A stretch of 64,000 nucleotides of DNA from Pyxicephalus adspersus (lineage: Eukaryota; Chordata; Amphibia; Anura; Pyxicephalidae), in contig NC_092864.1 in assembly GCF_032062135.1 (NCBI RefSeq), positions 24,460,571-24,524,570 on the forward strand, given 5' to 3'. Shown one piece after another: positions 40,001 through 53,249 of the stretch (its first letter is position 1; every line of letters starts with the position of its first letter). The notes beneath the pieces are model-generated. The model was not told the DNA's origin. It searched no databases and worked only from the letters and a program-made list of their open reading frames with translations. Made by a program: the position numbers and the translations under genes.

Positions 40001-43000
40001 TATGGATTTTTTTTTTTTTTCAAGAATGGATGGGAAAATTAGTTAAAGTTTTTAAAACGAATAAGGACTAGTGTGTCAGTGATATTTACCAATTCCATCC
40101 AACCTGTGCAGATCGATGTGTTTTTCCATATTTCCTTCCCAAGGCTTTGCTGTATAGTACATACAGCATTTTTTTTTTTGCAGTAGGTCAGTAGAATTAA
40201 ACAGTATGATTAAGTTAAGATTTTCACAATATATTTATCTTCAGATGAAATGTGCTTTAAAGTAGAAAAGAACAACAATAGGATTTATATTGTGAAAAGT
40301 ATTTTTCATTGACTGTTTATTTGCTTTAATTAAAAAAAATATAAATAGAGAGCTATTATTTTTTTTTTAGCTCTTTAAACTCAGTCACAATAGTTTTGGT
40401 GGTGAGGAAGAATGTGGGAAAAGTGAATGGAAATGTAGGAATACAAGATAAATGAGTTTTACACCTTCAGTATAAAAGTGAATAGACCTCACTAGTGAAA
40501 TGATGGGAAACTCCTCTGATCAGCTTTTCTGGAATAATTTAAACGTCAAGAATACTAAACACTATGGCCCTATTTTATTAAAGCTCTCCAAAGCTGGAAA
40601 GAATGCACTTTCATCAGAGAAGCAGGGTAATTCAGAAAACCTGGAATGGATCTGGTCCAGGATTCAAAACATTTGGTAGCAAATTACTTTGAAGAAATCC
40701 ATTCCATGGTTGCCCGATCACCCAGCTTCACTGATGAAAATGTATCCCCAACAGTCTCGGAGAGCTTTAATAAATCAGGGCCAGTGTACAAAATCTCTTT
40801 GCCAATGGCACGAATTCTGTTAATTAAGTTACTAAGGCCTCAGCATGCTCCCAGGTTAACACACCTGATAAATTATCAAAGATTTCTCACTTGCATTTTT
40901 CTATACTTTACCTTATCTCTTATTCCTTCAGGCTTGCTTCCTGCTGTATTACTGTTACAATGAACCCGCTTCTCAGTTTAGGGTACTTTCATGGTACTTT
41001 GTTTAGGGTACTTTGATTATCTAACATATTGACCTAGAACAATATGCATATCAAGAAAAGTAAAGTAAAACTGGTGGGTGACTCAAAATATTGATGCTTG
41101 GGGGTTGACAGGGTGACAGCCGGGAAACTGAGCAAGGGCTTCGAAATGTTCATCATGCTAAGCAGAACATTGTAATTTCACACCATGATTTTAATCCTGC
41201 AATAATATTTTTAGAGGAGCACAAGAGTAGAATTTGAAACAAAGTTTTTGTCTGTCTCTCCTCCTTCAGAATTTAACACAAGGAAAGATGTTGTCTTTGC
41301 TGTAGCAGGAAGTGGAGATTTTATGAAGGTGTGGTACTGTGTGGTGATTAAAAGGGTCTCCATAGATAGCTTGGTGAATTGATCCTTTCTTTCATGAACC
41401 CATTTAGTGGTATAAAAATATTTCATGATCAAGGTATAATTTTCCTTGAAGATATTCCCCCCCCTCCCATGCGAGCAAGCAATATATCAGTCACGTGCCC
41501 GGATCTCTTAAGCTCCTAGACTGGATTCATTCTGTTTAGCCATTTGGATTGATTGACTTCCAGTCAGACATTAATCACAGACTATTAGTGTGAGTTGGGT
41601 GTTTACTTCCCGTAACAGAAATTGAATAAGTTAATTGAGCAGAATATTATTTCACAGCTACAAAACCAGTATCTCTGGTGTCCTGCGCCAAGATATGTGA
41701 AAGTAATCTGCCTGGACTGCAAATATTTCCTTTAATTCTAAACAATGGATGTTGCTGGTTCAAATATTGCATGTACTTCAAATATCTTAAACCAAAACAC
41801 GCCCTTTGGCTGCCTTTCCGTGATGAGAGCCATTTTGTTCATATTTAAGGCCACAGTTCGTTGGAAATCTGGAAATTTTCCTTTTGTTGTCAAGGACTTT
41901 AGTCTTCCTAACATTTTTATGCAATGTTTTTGTTCAACCTACTGAATTAAAGCTGAAAGTCTGCATTTCTGAGTTGTTTCATTTAAAATTAATTGTGGTA
42001 ATGCACAGAACCAAAATTAGAAAAAAGTTGTCTCTGTCCAAATATTTATGGACCTAACTGTATTTGAGTATGTATCTGAGCTCTATACTTACCCTCCTCA
42101 GTGGGCTTCTCCCTTTGCTAAGATAGGAAAGCCACTTGGGGTGTCCTGGGGAAAAAAATCTTGGACTAGTGCCTGTTGGCCTTCTGCATCTGGTATCTTC
42201 TCAGAAGCTTATTCAGAGTTTAGACATTCTCCTTGGGATTTTCCCTGGGGCGTTACTTTAGGTTGTTTTTTTGGCTGTTTCCCTGCTTGGAAGCCCTGTC
42301 CTGGAAAACTCTGTGCGGTATGTAGTCCTTCCACACTTAGATGATTGAATTTGAAGATCCCAAAAGTATCAGATTTCTGTGTGCCTCAAAGGGCAAAAAA
42401 AAAGAAGATAGGTGTACCATTAAAGTCCAAATCACGTTGGTGGCTCTGAATGAAAACACTTTTTTTTTCAGATAAGCAGATAAAGAAGGTGGCAGTGCAC
42501 TGGAAGTTTAGGATTTGTAGGTGCTTAGCTCTTTTCCACATTGTCACTGTTTACAAGATACTTTAATCAGCCAGCCAAATATTGCTGTTTATAGAACATT
42601 TGGTGACCTAATGTGCTTTAATTGCCATATCCTTTATTGTTTGCTAAAAGCCATTAGTCAGTTAACAATCCAGATGGTAAGAGGGGTAATTCTTAGGCTT
42701 AACACACGTCTCTTGTTACTTAGAAGGGATGGAAGTATAGGTAATTGCGAGCAATCAATGTGCTAATGTTAACCCTTAATGTCAGAGACATGTATGGAAA
42801 GACTGGACTTTTCACAAGCAAGAGAAAAACAAGTTTACCGTGTTAAATGTTGTTCCAGGCTTACCTGTAATATACATCATGCTGACCCAGAAAAACAGGA
42901 TGGTAAATCATTCAAATACATGGAGTTTAGAAGGATGGATAATCAAGAAGAAATATTATTTTTTAAGGATTTTCTGTAAAGTTTTGAGGCCAGCAATATA

Positions 43001-46000
43001 TATCAGAATTAAACATGTCTGTTATATTTACCACATACGTGCTTACATTTTTTAATTACATTTTATTTTCTGTTCTTTAACCACTGTACTATTGATCAGT
43101 ATTTACCAACCATCCCATCTGTCTGTGGACCCATAAATATCTAATGGAAAGCCAGACATTCTAAAAGTCACTACTTGCCTAAGCTTGAGACACATCCCAC
43201 CTCTACATGTAGGAGAACTGTAGGTGCTTTTTTTTTTGGCATGGATAAGTGATTACCTTTTATCCACCTATTTGGTAGTGGAAACGGAAGGCAAATATAA
43301 AAACACATTACTGCAGCTCCGTAATTATTAATGTGTCTTTACATTTTTTTAATGCAATCAACCCCTGTCCCTGTGCAGAAGGCCAGGAGTGAAAGGAAGA
43401 AGCAGCACAGTTCATATGCTGGTTAGTACTATTTCAAAAGTAAGAGAAATGGAGATGAGCATATTACTGGGCTGCTTCAATATTCACTGTCCAGTGAATA
43501 AGGTAATGAAAAGGTGAGTTTAATGATATTAGCCATCAGAATAAGCATGACTAGTGGCAGAGTGTATAAAAGCTGGGGAAACTTCTGCATTATTAGTAAA
43601 TATTGCAACAAACACTGGTTATGTTATTTTTTTAATTTTGGCTTGCTAGACAGTTCTGTTTTAACCTTTTTATAGATTTACACAGTAGAGAGGTTTGTGA
43701 ATTAGTAGTAAATGTAAGTTCATGCACAATGGTGATAAATCTACAGAATGACCATCAGTCATTTTAAAAAAAAATTTGACTGCTAGTTTGGTTTAAATGT
43801 TGAAGAATCATTGGAGGTTCTGCTGTAGAATGAAAGAATGTCCTTATCCCTGCATAGTAAATACATACAAATACTGACCGGTATTACTGCTTGCTATAAT
43901 CGAGTAGCATAATAATACGGTACCAGATATTGATTTGTATCCTAATACAGCAATATTTTTATGGTTGTATTAAATACCTTTTTGTATTATTTTATCTAAG
44001 CTTATTCCCGAAACTTGATTTCTGAAGATCCAAGCATTCCTTTCCACTTCCTTTCCTCAATAAGTAGAACAGTGATAACTTACAGTTATCCTGTCCTCTA
44101 TAGCTATTTAAGCGTGAAAACACAATTTAATTCTCTTGTACACTGAAACTGTGCTCAAGGATGAAGGGCAACCTTGAAGGTAGACTGTTGTTAAGCTGAG
44201 TTTTGATTGGTCGCTGGTTGTACTCTGGGTACGTTTTTCTGAAATAATTATTTTCTCAGATGTTTTTCAGTTATTTTCGGATTATATAGAATTGCATACA
44301 AATCAGTGTTGTTAGTGACCTTTGTTACTAAATGCGAAACTGTGGAACAAAGCAGGGTAACAATTCCCATTACAATAATTGTGCACAGGTTTTATTTTAT
44401 TTTAATACAAAGTGACAGGGTACAATATTCATATATATTCATATTGAAAGCATGGGGGGTCATGGTGGACTACTATACAAACAGAAAGTGCACCAGTAAT
44501 AAAGTAAGAAAATGCATGTTTTTTTAGTCCAGAATTGAGCTTTAAGTAGCTGAGTGTGTACAAAAGAAGAGATCTTGGAGTGGCTGACGCACTTACTTGT
44601 CCGATTTTTATTTACAAGCAACCAAAGTCTTTTAAAAGTCTTAGTATTTAGGCAATCACTTGGCACTTACATAACCACATGTAGTAACCAAAGCACAGGT
44701 TATTAGAAGCTTTGAAATGGGTAAAGCAGCAAGCAATAATTAGGCAAATGGAAAGATCCACTGTTATACAAGTCTATAATCAACAACAGCATTCAGAATA
44801 TCAACCGTATCAGCCATTTCCACAACCTATTCAGGCCTTTGTTAGTCACGCACCTGTCTCAATAGGTTTTAAATACTAGTCTGTAGTTGAAGTCATTTAT
44901 TGCCAGGGCTTAACTATTCTATTTGATCTCAGGGTGCTCAGACTTTTTCTAGCAGATTACCGTAACATCCTTTAGCAGGATGTATTCCATGGTATCAAGT
45001 AGTTATTTTTAGGTAGCTCAATGGTAGCTGGCAGGGCCTTCCAGTCATGAGGGGAATACAGCCAGATCTTCCGGATATTTGAAAGTGTGTTATGGAACAT
45101 CATGCTGGAATTCCTGGTTCCACAACTATTGAAATGCTGCAGATTGCATGTCTCTTAAATATGGTGAAACCATAGCTTTAAAAATACCATATGTCAGAGT
45201 TTTACTTTTCAGTTAAAAATATATTTATATTAACCCCACTGTTTTCAAGGAATTTCTTTGAATCTCTAGGTATTCTAAAGTAGATCCATATTAATTCAGT
45301 AGATCCATACTACTTACCAAGCTGAACTGCAGCAGCTGTAAAGAGAAAAGGGCAAATTTCTGTTTGATATCCATTTTATTTATGTAAACAAGGCCTTGTG
45401 ACACCTTACTTCTTAACATGAATTTGTTGACATTTTCTTGGTGAATAACCCATTCTAAGCTAAGCCTATCATTCTATGTTACTGTTACCTTTCATGAACA
45501 ACAATTTTCTACTCAGCAGATAATTACAATGGCTTTTTGAACGTGTGAAATATCTTACTGTATCATGTTATTCCTATCTTCGTTATGTGTAAAACGAAGC
45601 TGGAAACTGTTTTACTTTCCAAAGGATTTGTATTTCTCTGCAGCCATTTTCGTCTTGTATGCACCCCTAGCAGACAGACCTCTTCCTCTCCTGAAGCAGA
45701 ATGCTGCAGAAGAACCCTGTGATTACAAATTATGGCTTTGCTTGTTTCAGTGACCTGAGGCAATGGGCACACTGAGCACAATGCTTGATGACCATACCCC
45801 ATGTGTCTTTCTTTCTTACATTAAAGAATATTGCAGAATGTACATTTTTAAGAGGGGTGTATCCGACACATTCAAAGGTTTGGTCAGAGAACACACCGTG
45901 TAAAGCGATTACTTAAGTGTAGTTCTGTAAAGTTCCCTGACTTTCTCATAGGGTGTGTGTATGTGTGCTCTGTGTCCATAGATACCACATAACAAGATAC

Positions 46001-49000
46001 TGCTAGGCAATTACTAGTCATTGTGAATCTCTACGTAGAATAGTCCAGCCTGTCCTTTACATTTTCAGCCTTTTTATCATGAAGCAGCTAAAATGGAAAT
46101 TTGTTTGTTTAACTCTTGTCTTTTATAAAAAAAGGAACAAATCAGCCAAAGACAAACAAAAAAATCTGCCATTTCAAGCACTAAAATAAGGTGTGTGCTG
46201 TAAGGCAGGAGTGGTGACCACATATACAAAATACGTTTTTGTTGCCATATAACAACCAGATACTTTTCATTTGTCTTCTTCTTTTGGAGGTGAAAATAAT
46301 AAAGCCTCTTATTGGCTGCAGTGGTCTGTAACACTCGCTACTCATTGTATTGTTTATATATAAAGTGCAGCATTTTGCTACTAATCTAAATTATTATTAA
46401 TAAACAGGATTTATATAGCGCCAACATTTTCGCAGCGCTGTACATTAAATAGGGGTTACAAATTGCAGACAGTGACACGGAAGGGGGAGAGGACCCAGCC
46501 CTGAAGAGCTTACAATCTAGGAATAAAGTTTTACCTATGCATTTGTCCTCCTAACCCTGTATTATATGGATTGTTAATCATCATTATTGCAATCTTTGTG
46601 TTCCCGCTACATACACAACGTTCTGTTAGTCTTTTGAGAAGGCTGGCAGGCAGATGGTGCCTAGTGTGGCTTGCTGGAAATGTGATACAGTGCAGGCCTT
46701 GAATCAATATTTGCTAATTGGTGCAACATTAACAGTATTTTGTTTTCTTAAAAGGTCATAGGAACAGTTAGCAATACGCACAATGCACAGATGATAGACT
46801 ATAGGGTAATGCTAGTGTTGCTGAAAAGAAACTGGGATTAGCGTTATATACCGGTGGGCCATCCTCCACCTGGAGAATGTAAATCTTCTGTCAACTCAGC
46901 TGTTACAATGTTATAATACCCAGTTATGTATGGAGGGAACTCTGACGGTATATAACTACTTCCTAATAAAAGATGAAATATCCAAGTGGTACCCTATAGA
47001 ACTGTTTTAGGGGGGGGGGGGTTCCTGCTTTTTATATCTCAGATTTTTTACTTTGTGTCTACATTGGCAGTCTGCTTCCCACATACACTTTAGTAGCCTC
47101 AGATTTTTTGCATTAGAAAAAAATACAACTTTTATTATACCGGACCTATGTGTACTTTGTGTTTTATGTGTTTGTAGCTTCTGTGAGGATGAAATCATTG
47201 CCTACATGTAGAAAATGTTGCAGTTGTAAAAAATATATAATCTACTCCATTTAGTAATTTAGGTGTACTTGATTAGTTAGCTATTTACTAAGCTAAGCAT
47301 TTAAAGCCTAGGATGTATAAGCAACGCAAGAGTTTTAGATTTTCTTGCAATATTTGCTCTGTATAGTTGACTTCCAGGCAATGAGAATGCAAGCTACTCC
47401 TTATAAATGGGTGATCATTTGGTGATGGATCTTTTATCCTCAATCCTGGTAGCACAGGGCAGATCTTGTAGATGGACATTATGAACTGAATTGTACATTA
47501 ATCATGTGATGTTTTTACTGATCCGTGTGATGTGTACTGGTACCAGACAAGTGTGCAATCCCCTTGATTCCACAATCACCCCCCTCCAAAATACCTTTAA
47601 TTCATCATTAAGGATTTGTTTTTGAAGACTTTGTTAGGTTTTTCAGCTCCATACTCCATGTTGGTTAGGTGGCGGTCACTGGCCAGGCTTTAGGTGAGCC
47701 CTGTAATGGTACCAGGTCTGATGTGAATTCTTCTGTATATTGTGTTAAGTACTTAAGGCGTGTCAAGCATAAATACATAAAATAATATCTATGGCCGCCT
47801 TTAGGCCTGTATGTGGAAGGTAAACAACATCAACTGTTTATAACCGAGAAAAACATTTTTTTGTGTGCTTGCATTATGGAGTTTTCAATTTGGATATATC
47901 GAGGCCTAAAAGGGTTAACAAAGTCATGTAGAAAGTCCTTTCATGCCATGTATGTAAGTAGGTGGATTGCTGGCAGTGGAACATTTTACAACCTGCTCAA
48001 AATGTTAATCTTATCAAAGATTTTAATTCCCTTTCTGACTGTTTAATCTGATTATAGTCTGTAGGTTACTCTAGAAGCTGCATGTTGATTACTAAGTGAT
48101 GTATGGACATTTAATAAACATGAAGCCTCCCCGGGACTGAAGTGTTCTATACTCTGTATTGTAACAGTGACTATTCTCTCTGCTCACATTTGTTATTTCA
48201 GCAGATAATCACTTTTGGTGATTTTTGTCCAGACAATGCAAAGCTCTCAGTTTCCTTAACTAGAGTTATTTATCACATAGACAGTGTTCCTAAGAAGCAG
48301 CAAAGTTGGATGTAGACGATAACTGGGTCGACAGGAGGGTAGAAATTCTAAGGTTGCATCTCAAGGCATTGTCTTTCCGCTTATTGGGTCTCATTCATTG
48401 TTTATTGGCAGGAAAACAATGACCAGGATTAAGCTGACACTATGAATTCTTGTTAGATGAATGGGAAACTCAGCCCTTCTTAAATGTACTTTTATTATGA
48501 TTGGTCATACCAGGCAGAGGATAGAAAGCTAGTACTTAGATCTCCTGAGAACAGCTTTTACACCATTTCAAGTTTAAATTGGAATTCTAGAGATAATCTT
48601 TTTCTTTGTTTTGGTTAGAATTAGAAAAGCTTTAAACTTTTGTCAAGATTGTATGGTATTCTGCTGCAAAGGATTTTTCTAACTTCCTGTCCAAGCAACA
48701 GTAGTCACTGAACCAGGAAGTAAAAGGAAATACTTTCCTATGGGCTTGTGTGCAATAATATTGTGCAGAAAGGGTCACAATACCATGAAATTATTGATGT
48801 TGCACTGCACATAGAACAAGTATAAACATAAAAAGAAGCCTGGTGGGTTATCAGGCTTTTCTGTGAATTGTATGTTTGTTTATTTCACTGTCCAGGGAGG
48901 CAATTCTAAGCAGTGTATTGATCATTTAATCTAAAAGAAAAAAAGAACATAGACTCAAGACAGGGCTAGGTGTTAGTGAATTTGCAAACTTTATGTATGA

Positions 49001-52000
49001 ACTGTTCGACTATGTTCAGACTAACGGTTCTTGCAAGTGGTTTTTAGCTGTTTTTACCACTCAAAATCGCTTGCAAAAACAGTTTACATTCATGTTCTTT
49101 TATTTGACAGGTGGCAGAGTTGCTGCACAATTTTGGAGGCTCATTGCAGGGCTGTTTGCCGCCTCCAAAGACTTAAATAGAGACTGCCATTCATCCAATC
49201 ACAAAAAACAGCAGCTCAGAGCCCAGTTCTGTCAGAGTGAAAAGAACAGCCAGTGCTGCTGGAGCAGATCTCATCGCTGGATGGATGCATCATTGTGAGC
49301 ACATTTACACTTTGCTGCACCCTGCAGAGGTAGGTATTAAAAGAAAAAAAAAGTTTTTAATATATGGTTGCCCCTGTACTCAATCCCCAGGGTGAGGAGG
49401 TGGAAATCTGGGGCTCCCCTTTTAAACAGGGCTTTCAGATTCCAAATAAGATTCCTACCCACAGATCTTTAACTTTTATTGTACTGGACATATGTATAGT
49501 TTGTGTTTATGTGTTTGTAGCTTCTGTGAGGATGAAATCATTGCCTACATGTAGAAAATGCTGCAGTTGTAAAAATATATAATCTACTCCAGTTGGTAAT
49601 TTAGGTAAAAAATTGATTAGTTAGCTATTTACTAAGCCTAGTATTAGCAATGCAAGAGTTTTAGATTTCTTGCAAAAGTTGACTTCCAGGCAAGAAGTTG
49701 ACTTGACTTGACTTCCAGGCAAGAAGTTGACTTCCAGGCAAGGCATGACTACTCCTTATAAATGGGTGATCATTTGGTGATGGATCTTTTATCCTGGTGA
49801 GCAAAGGGCAGATCTTATACATGGACATTATGAATTGAATTGTACATTAGTCATGTGATCTTTTTACCGATCCGTCTGATGTGTACTGGTACCAGACAAG
49901 TGTGCAAAATCCCCCTGATTCCACAATCACCCCCTCCAAAACAACTTGAATTCCTCATTTGGGGACTTGTTTTTGTTATAGAGTTATAGATTTCTTGCAA
50001 TAGTTGCACTGTATAGTTGACTTCCAGGCAATGAGAATGCAAACTACTCCTTATAAATGGGTGATCATTTGTTGATGGATCCTTTAGTAAAGGGGGCTTT
50101 CAGAATCCAAATAAGCTCCCTATCCACAGACCTCCCACAACACCAGGCTACATTGTGGGGATGAGGTTCTTTCCTTGAACGATGGCCCTTGCCATTGTTG
50201 AGGGCAGGTGATGGTCTATTTTTTTTTTTTTTTTCAGAGGAAAAGGGTCTACAAACTGCCCCCCCATTTTTATTTTTGGCACCCCAGGTTACAGAGAATT
50301 GTTTACGGATAGAAAAAGGGGCCACACTGGCTGCTCTATTTCCTATCCAGGAAACAAGCCCAAGTCCCAAAGCTAAGGGTCTCAATATTAGGGGCGACAC
50401 CATTCACCGTTCAACCCTGTTTACATACTTGCTGGACTAGTCTTAACAAACAACTGATGTCATATTGTGGCAGTGCCTGTACACATGCCAGGAGCCTCTT
50501 AAATATTCATCTTACATTGAATTGCAATGGAAAAATACATAATAGGGTAAACAATTCAAGAAGCAGCTGAGCAAGTATGAGCAGCTTTGCTTCCTGATCT
50601 TTCCACGCGGCAAGGTCACACCTTTCCCTTTTATCATGTGAGGTAAAAGAACAAATAAAAATAAACGGAAATTGCATGCAGTCTGCAAATGGTATGCAGA
50701 TCACACTTTCTTTATACAGAGCAGTCTAAAGTCAGTTTGTTTTTTCTTGATAACAGGCCGATATAATAAGTGTATGCAATATATAAATATGTGTGAAGAT
50801 TATTGGTGATTATACCAATAAATGGGTAATAAAAGTAGATTAACCTATAAATGGGACTCTTTAGGTGTATGTGACTTTATAGAACATACATTTCCCAGGA
50901 ACAATTATTACAAAATGCTTAATTGTAATGTTCCAATCCTTGGCCTGACATGACCTGTCATGGTAATTTGGTATCAACCCGACAGATTAAGGTTCAAATA
51001 AATCCTGATTATCCAAATAACTGCTTTTCAGAGTGTGATATGATTGAGTGGGAACATGATGCATATTTACAGATGTGTAAAATGTTTAGTGTTGTGCTGA
51101 GATGAGAACCTACAATTCTTTAAAGCAAAACCAAACCCCTTTTTCAAGAATTTGCAATCAGGCAGAGCCTATATGTAATTAAATAACCTTTGCAATTTTT
51201 AAAATACACTCAACTGTCCTTGTTCCGTCCTGAGCGCTACCATCTTCCTTCTACTTCCCTTTCTTGTTTTGATCTTGGCCATCTTATTTGGACGGACATC
51301 ACCTGTCCTTTTCTGCAGTAAAGCTTTGTTAGTAAAGATTAGTAAAGATTTTGAAAGCTCAACTTTTGTTAAGGAAAGCTCATACCTGTTAAGAGGTTCA
51401 ATACTTATCCTTCTATCAGTGTCCCTTATACTGTACCTTTGCCAGTAAATGGACACTTCTGGAGGTTCTGAAGATATCCCATCAAAGAATGCATCTACCA
51501 CAGCTGTCATTATTTTCTCTCTCTCGTCTTGTAAAGGAACTAGTAGGAGCTGCAGAGGACCATGGGGTTTTGCACTCCAAGAAGTTTAGATTGCACTGCA
51601 GACTTCAGCCGGCCAATCCTCTGCAATGGAGCAGCAAGAAAGGGAACAATTTAGTCTCTTGTTTACACTTATGTGCTAAAAGCATTTATTACATGATCTG
51701 CCTTTATAAAATCTATGTAAACCCTAATTAAAATGATTTTTTATTCTCTAAAATATGCAAAAATGGGATAATGTGTGAGGGGGAGCTCCACAAGTGGTAA
51801 CTTTATATGACCTTAATGGCTGAAGTCATTCTTCACAGGGTAACATAAACTATTTCCTCTTTTATTAAATATTGCTTTCTTCTTACTGATGCCCATTAGT
51901 CTAAAGGTTATACTGCGTTGCAGTCCATGAATATTAGGAGGTATCATCTTTCATTTTCCTATATTTCTCTTGCAACAACAAATTGATTAGAACAAATATA

Positions 52001-53194
52001 TTTCTTTACAAATAATGTTTTGGTTGTAGTACTGTCCAAAGTTGTAGATATTATATTACATAACATTCTTTATTTGTTCCACGTGTGTTGTGTCTTTTTT
52101 ATTATGTCTGGTAAAACCATTGTCCTTTGGGCATTCTTTGAGAGGATATCTCCAGAACCTCCATGCAGCAGTAAAACCCTGAGTTGTAATTCTTCGACTC
52201 TTTATCCAGAACTAAAACTTTTTGCCCAGTCATTCATTTCAAAATAAGTCTAAAAACACTGCAGACCCCATTGCTCTTTAAGTTATATATTTATTAAAGC
52301 TGACACTCATCTTTTTAAAGATGAAGGGTAATTGGACCAAAGCACAGCCTTTCCTTCAGTCTTGCACAGTTGCACTAGCTCCATTCTGCTACATACAGTA
52401 GCATATAACCCTTTCCCCAGGCGATGTTCAGGGAAAAATATTAGCAAATTAAACTTTAGCCTTAAATAGAGAAAATTTAAATGTAATATGCTTCATGGTG
52501 CTATTACTCCGTGTTTAGACAATAATATGTACGTATATACAGTATAGGCATTTCCTGCTGTAATGTCATTTGTTCTTAAGTAGTACTTTTGCTGTACAGT
52601 TTACAGTTGGCGTACTGCAGAAACTAACTGGCTGTTTACAATAATTAGAGATAGCAACAGACCTCATTGAAATATGAGCTATGTGGAATTTCCCAAAGAG
52701 AACAGGCAGAACAATCAAAAGACATTGTGTATGGTATAATGGTTATTCTGTGATCTCTGCCTGATAATAATAGATCAATAGTATAGTTTTATTGATTTAA
52801 TTTCAGGAATTGCTCATGTTTTATTTTCTACTCACAGGTATTGTCCTACGGGAAATCTCCACTGTGCACAAGAAGCTCAATGACAGCTTAGAGGAGAACG
52901 TATGTGTTTTTTGAATTAATGTATTTTTTTTTTTTAAATGAACTTCAATAGCATAATAATATATTCATTTTGTAATCCAAAAAAACGATACAAAACAAAC
53001 CTGTTAGACTGAATATGCCAACAAACAGATAGTATTCCTAACAGAATGTGTCAACAATGTAATGCCCTGAATATACGACAGCAGATTTACATGTAATGTA
53101 AAATAAATTGAAAATCAGGATGATTAAAACCATAATATTGATTTTAATGTACAATAGCGTAATAAAATGTGTGTGTGTGTATATGTGTGTATAA

Positions 53195-53249
<55 letters not shown>

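Larger units (their letters stand above)
36956..52837 (+). other. BAIAP2L1: Intron 3 of BAIAP2L1
   Basis: 15.9 kb. It carries the MITEs, SINE fragments, transposon end and duplicated block listed separately. 42400-46380 and 50450-52800 show nothing I can name beyond homopolymer runs and AT-rich sequence. Confidence 0.6.
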
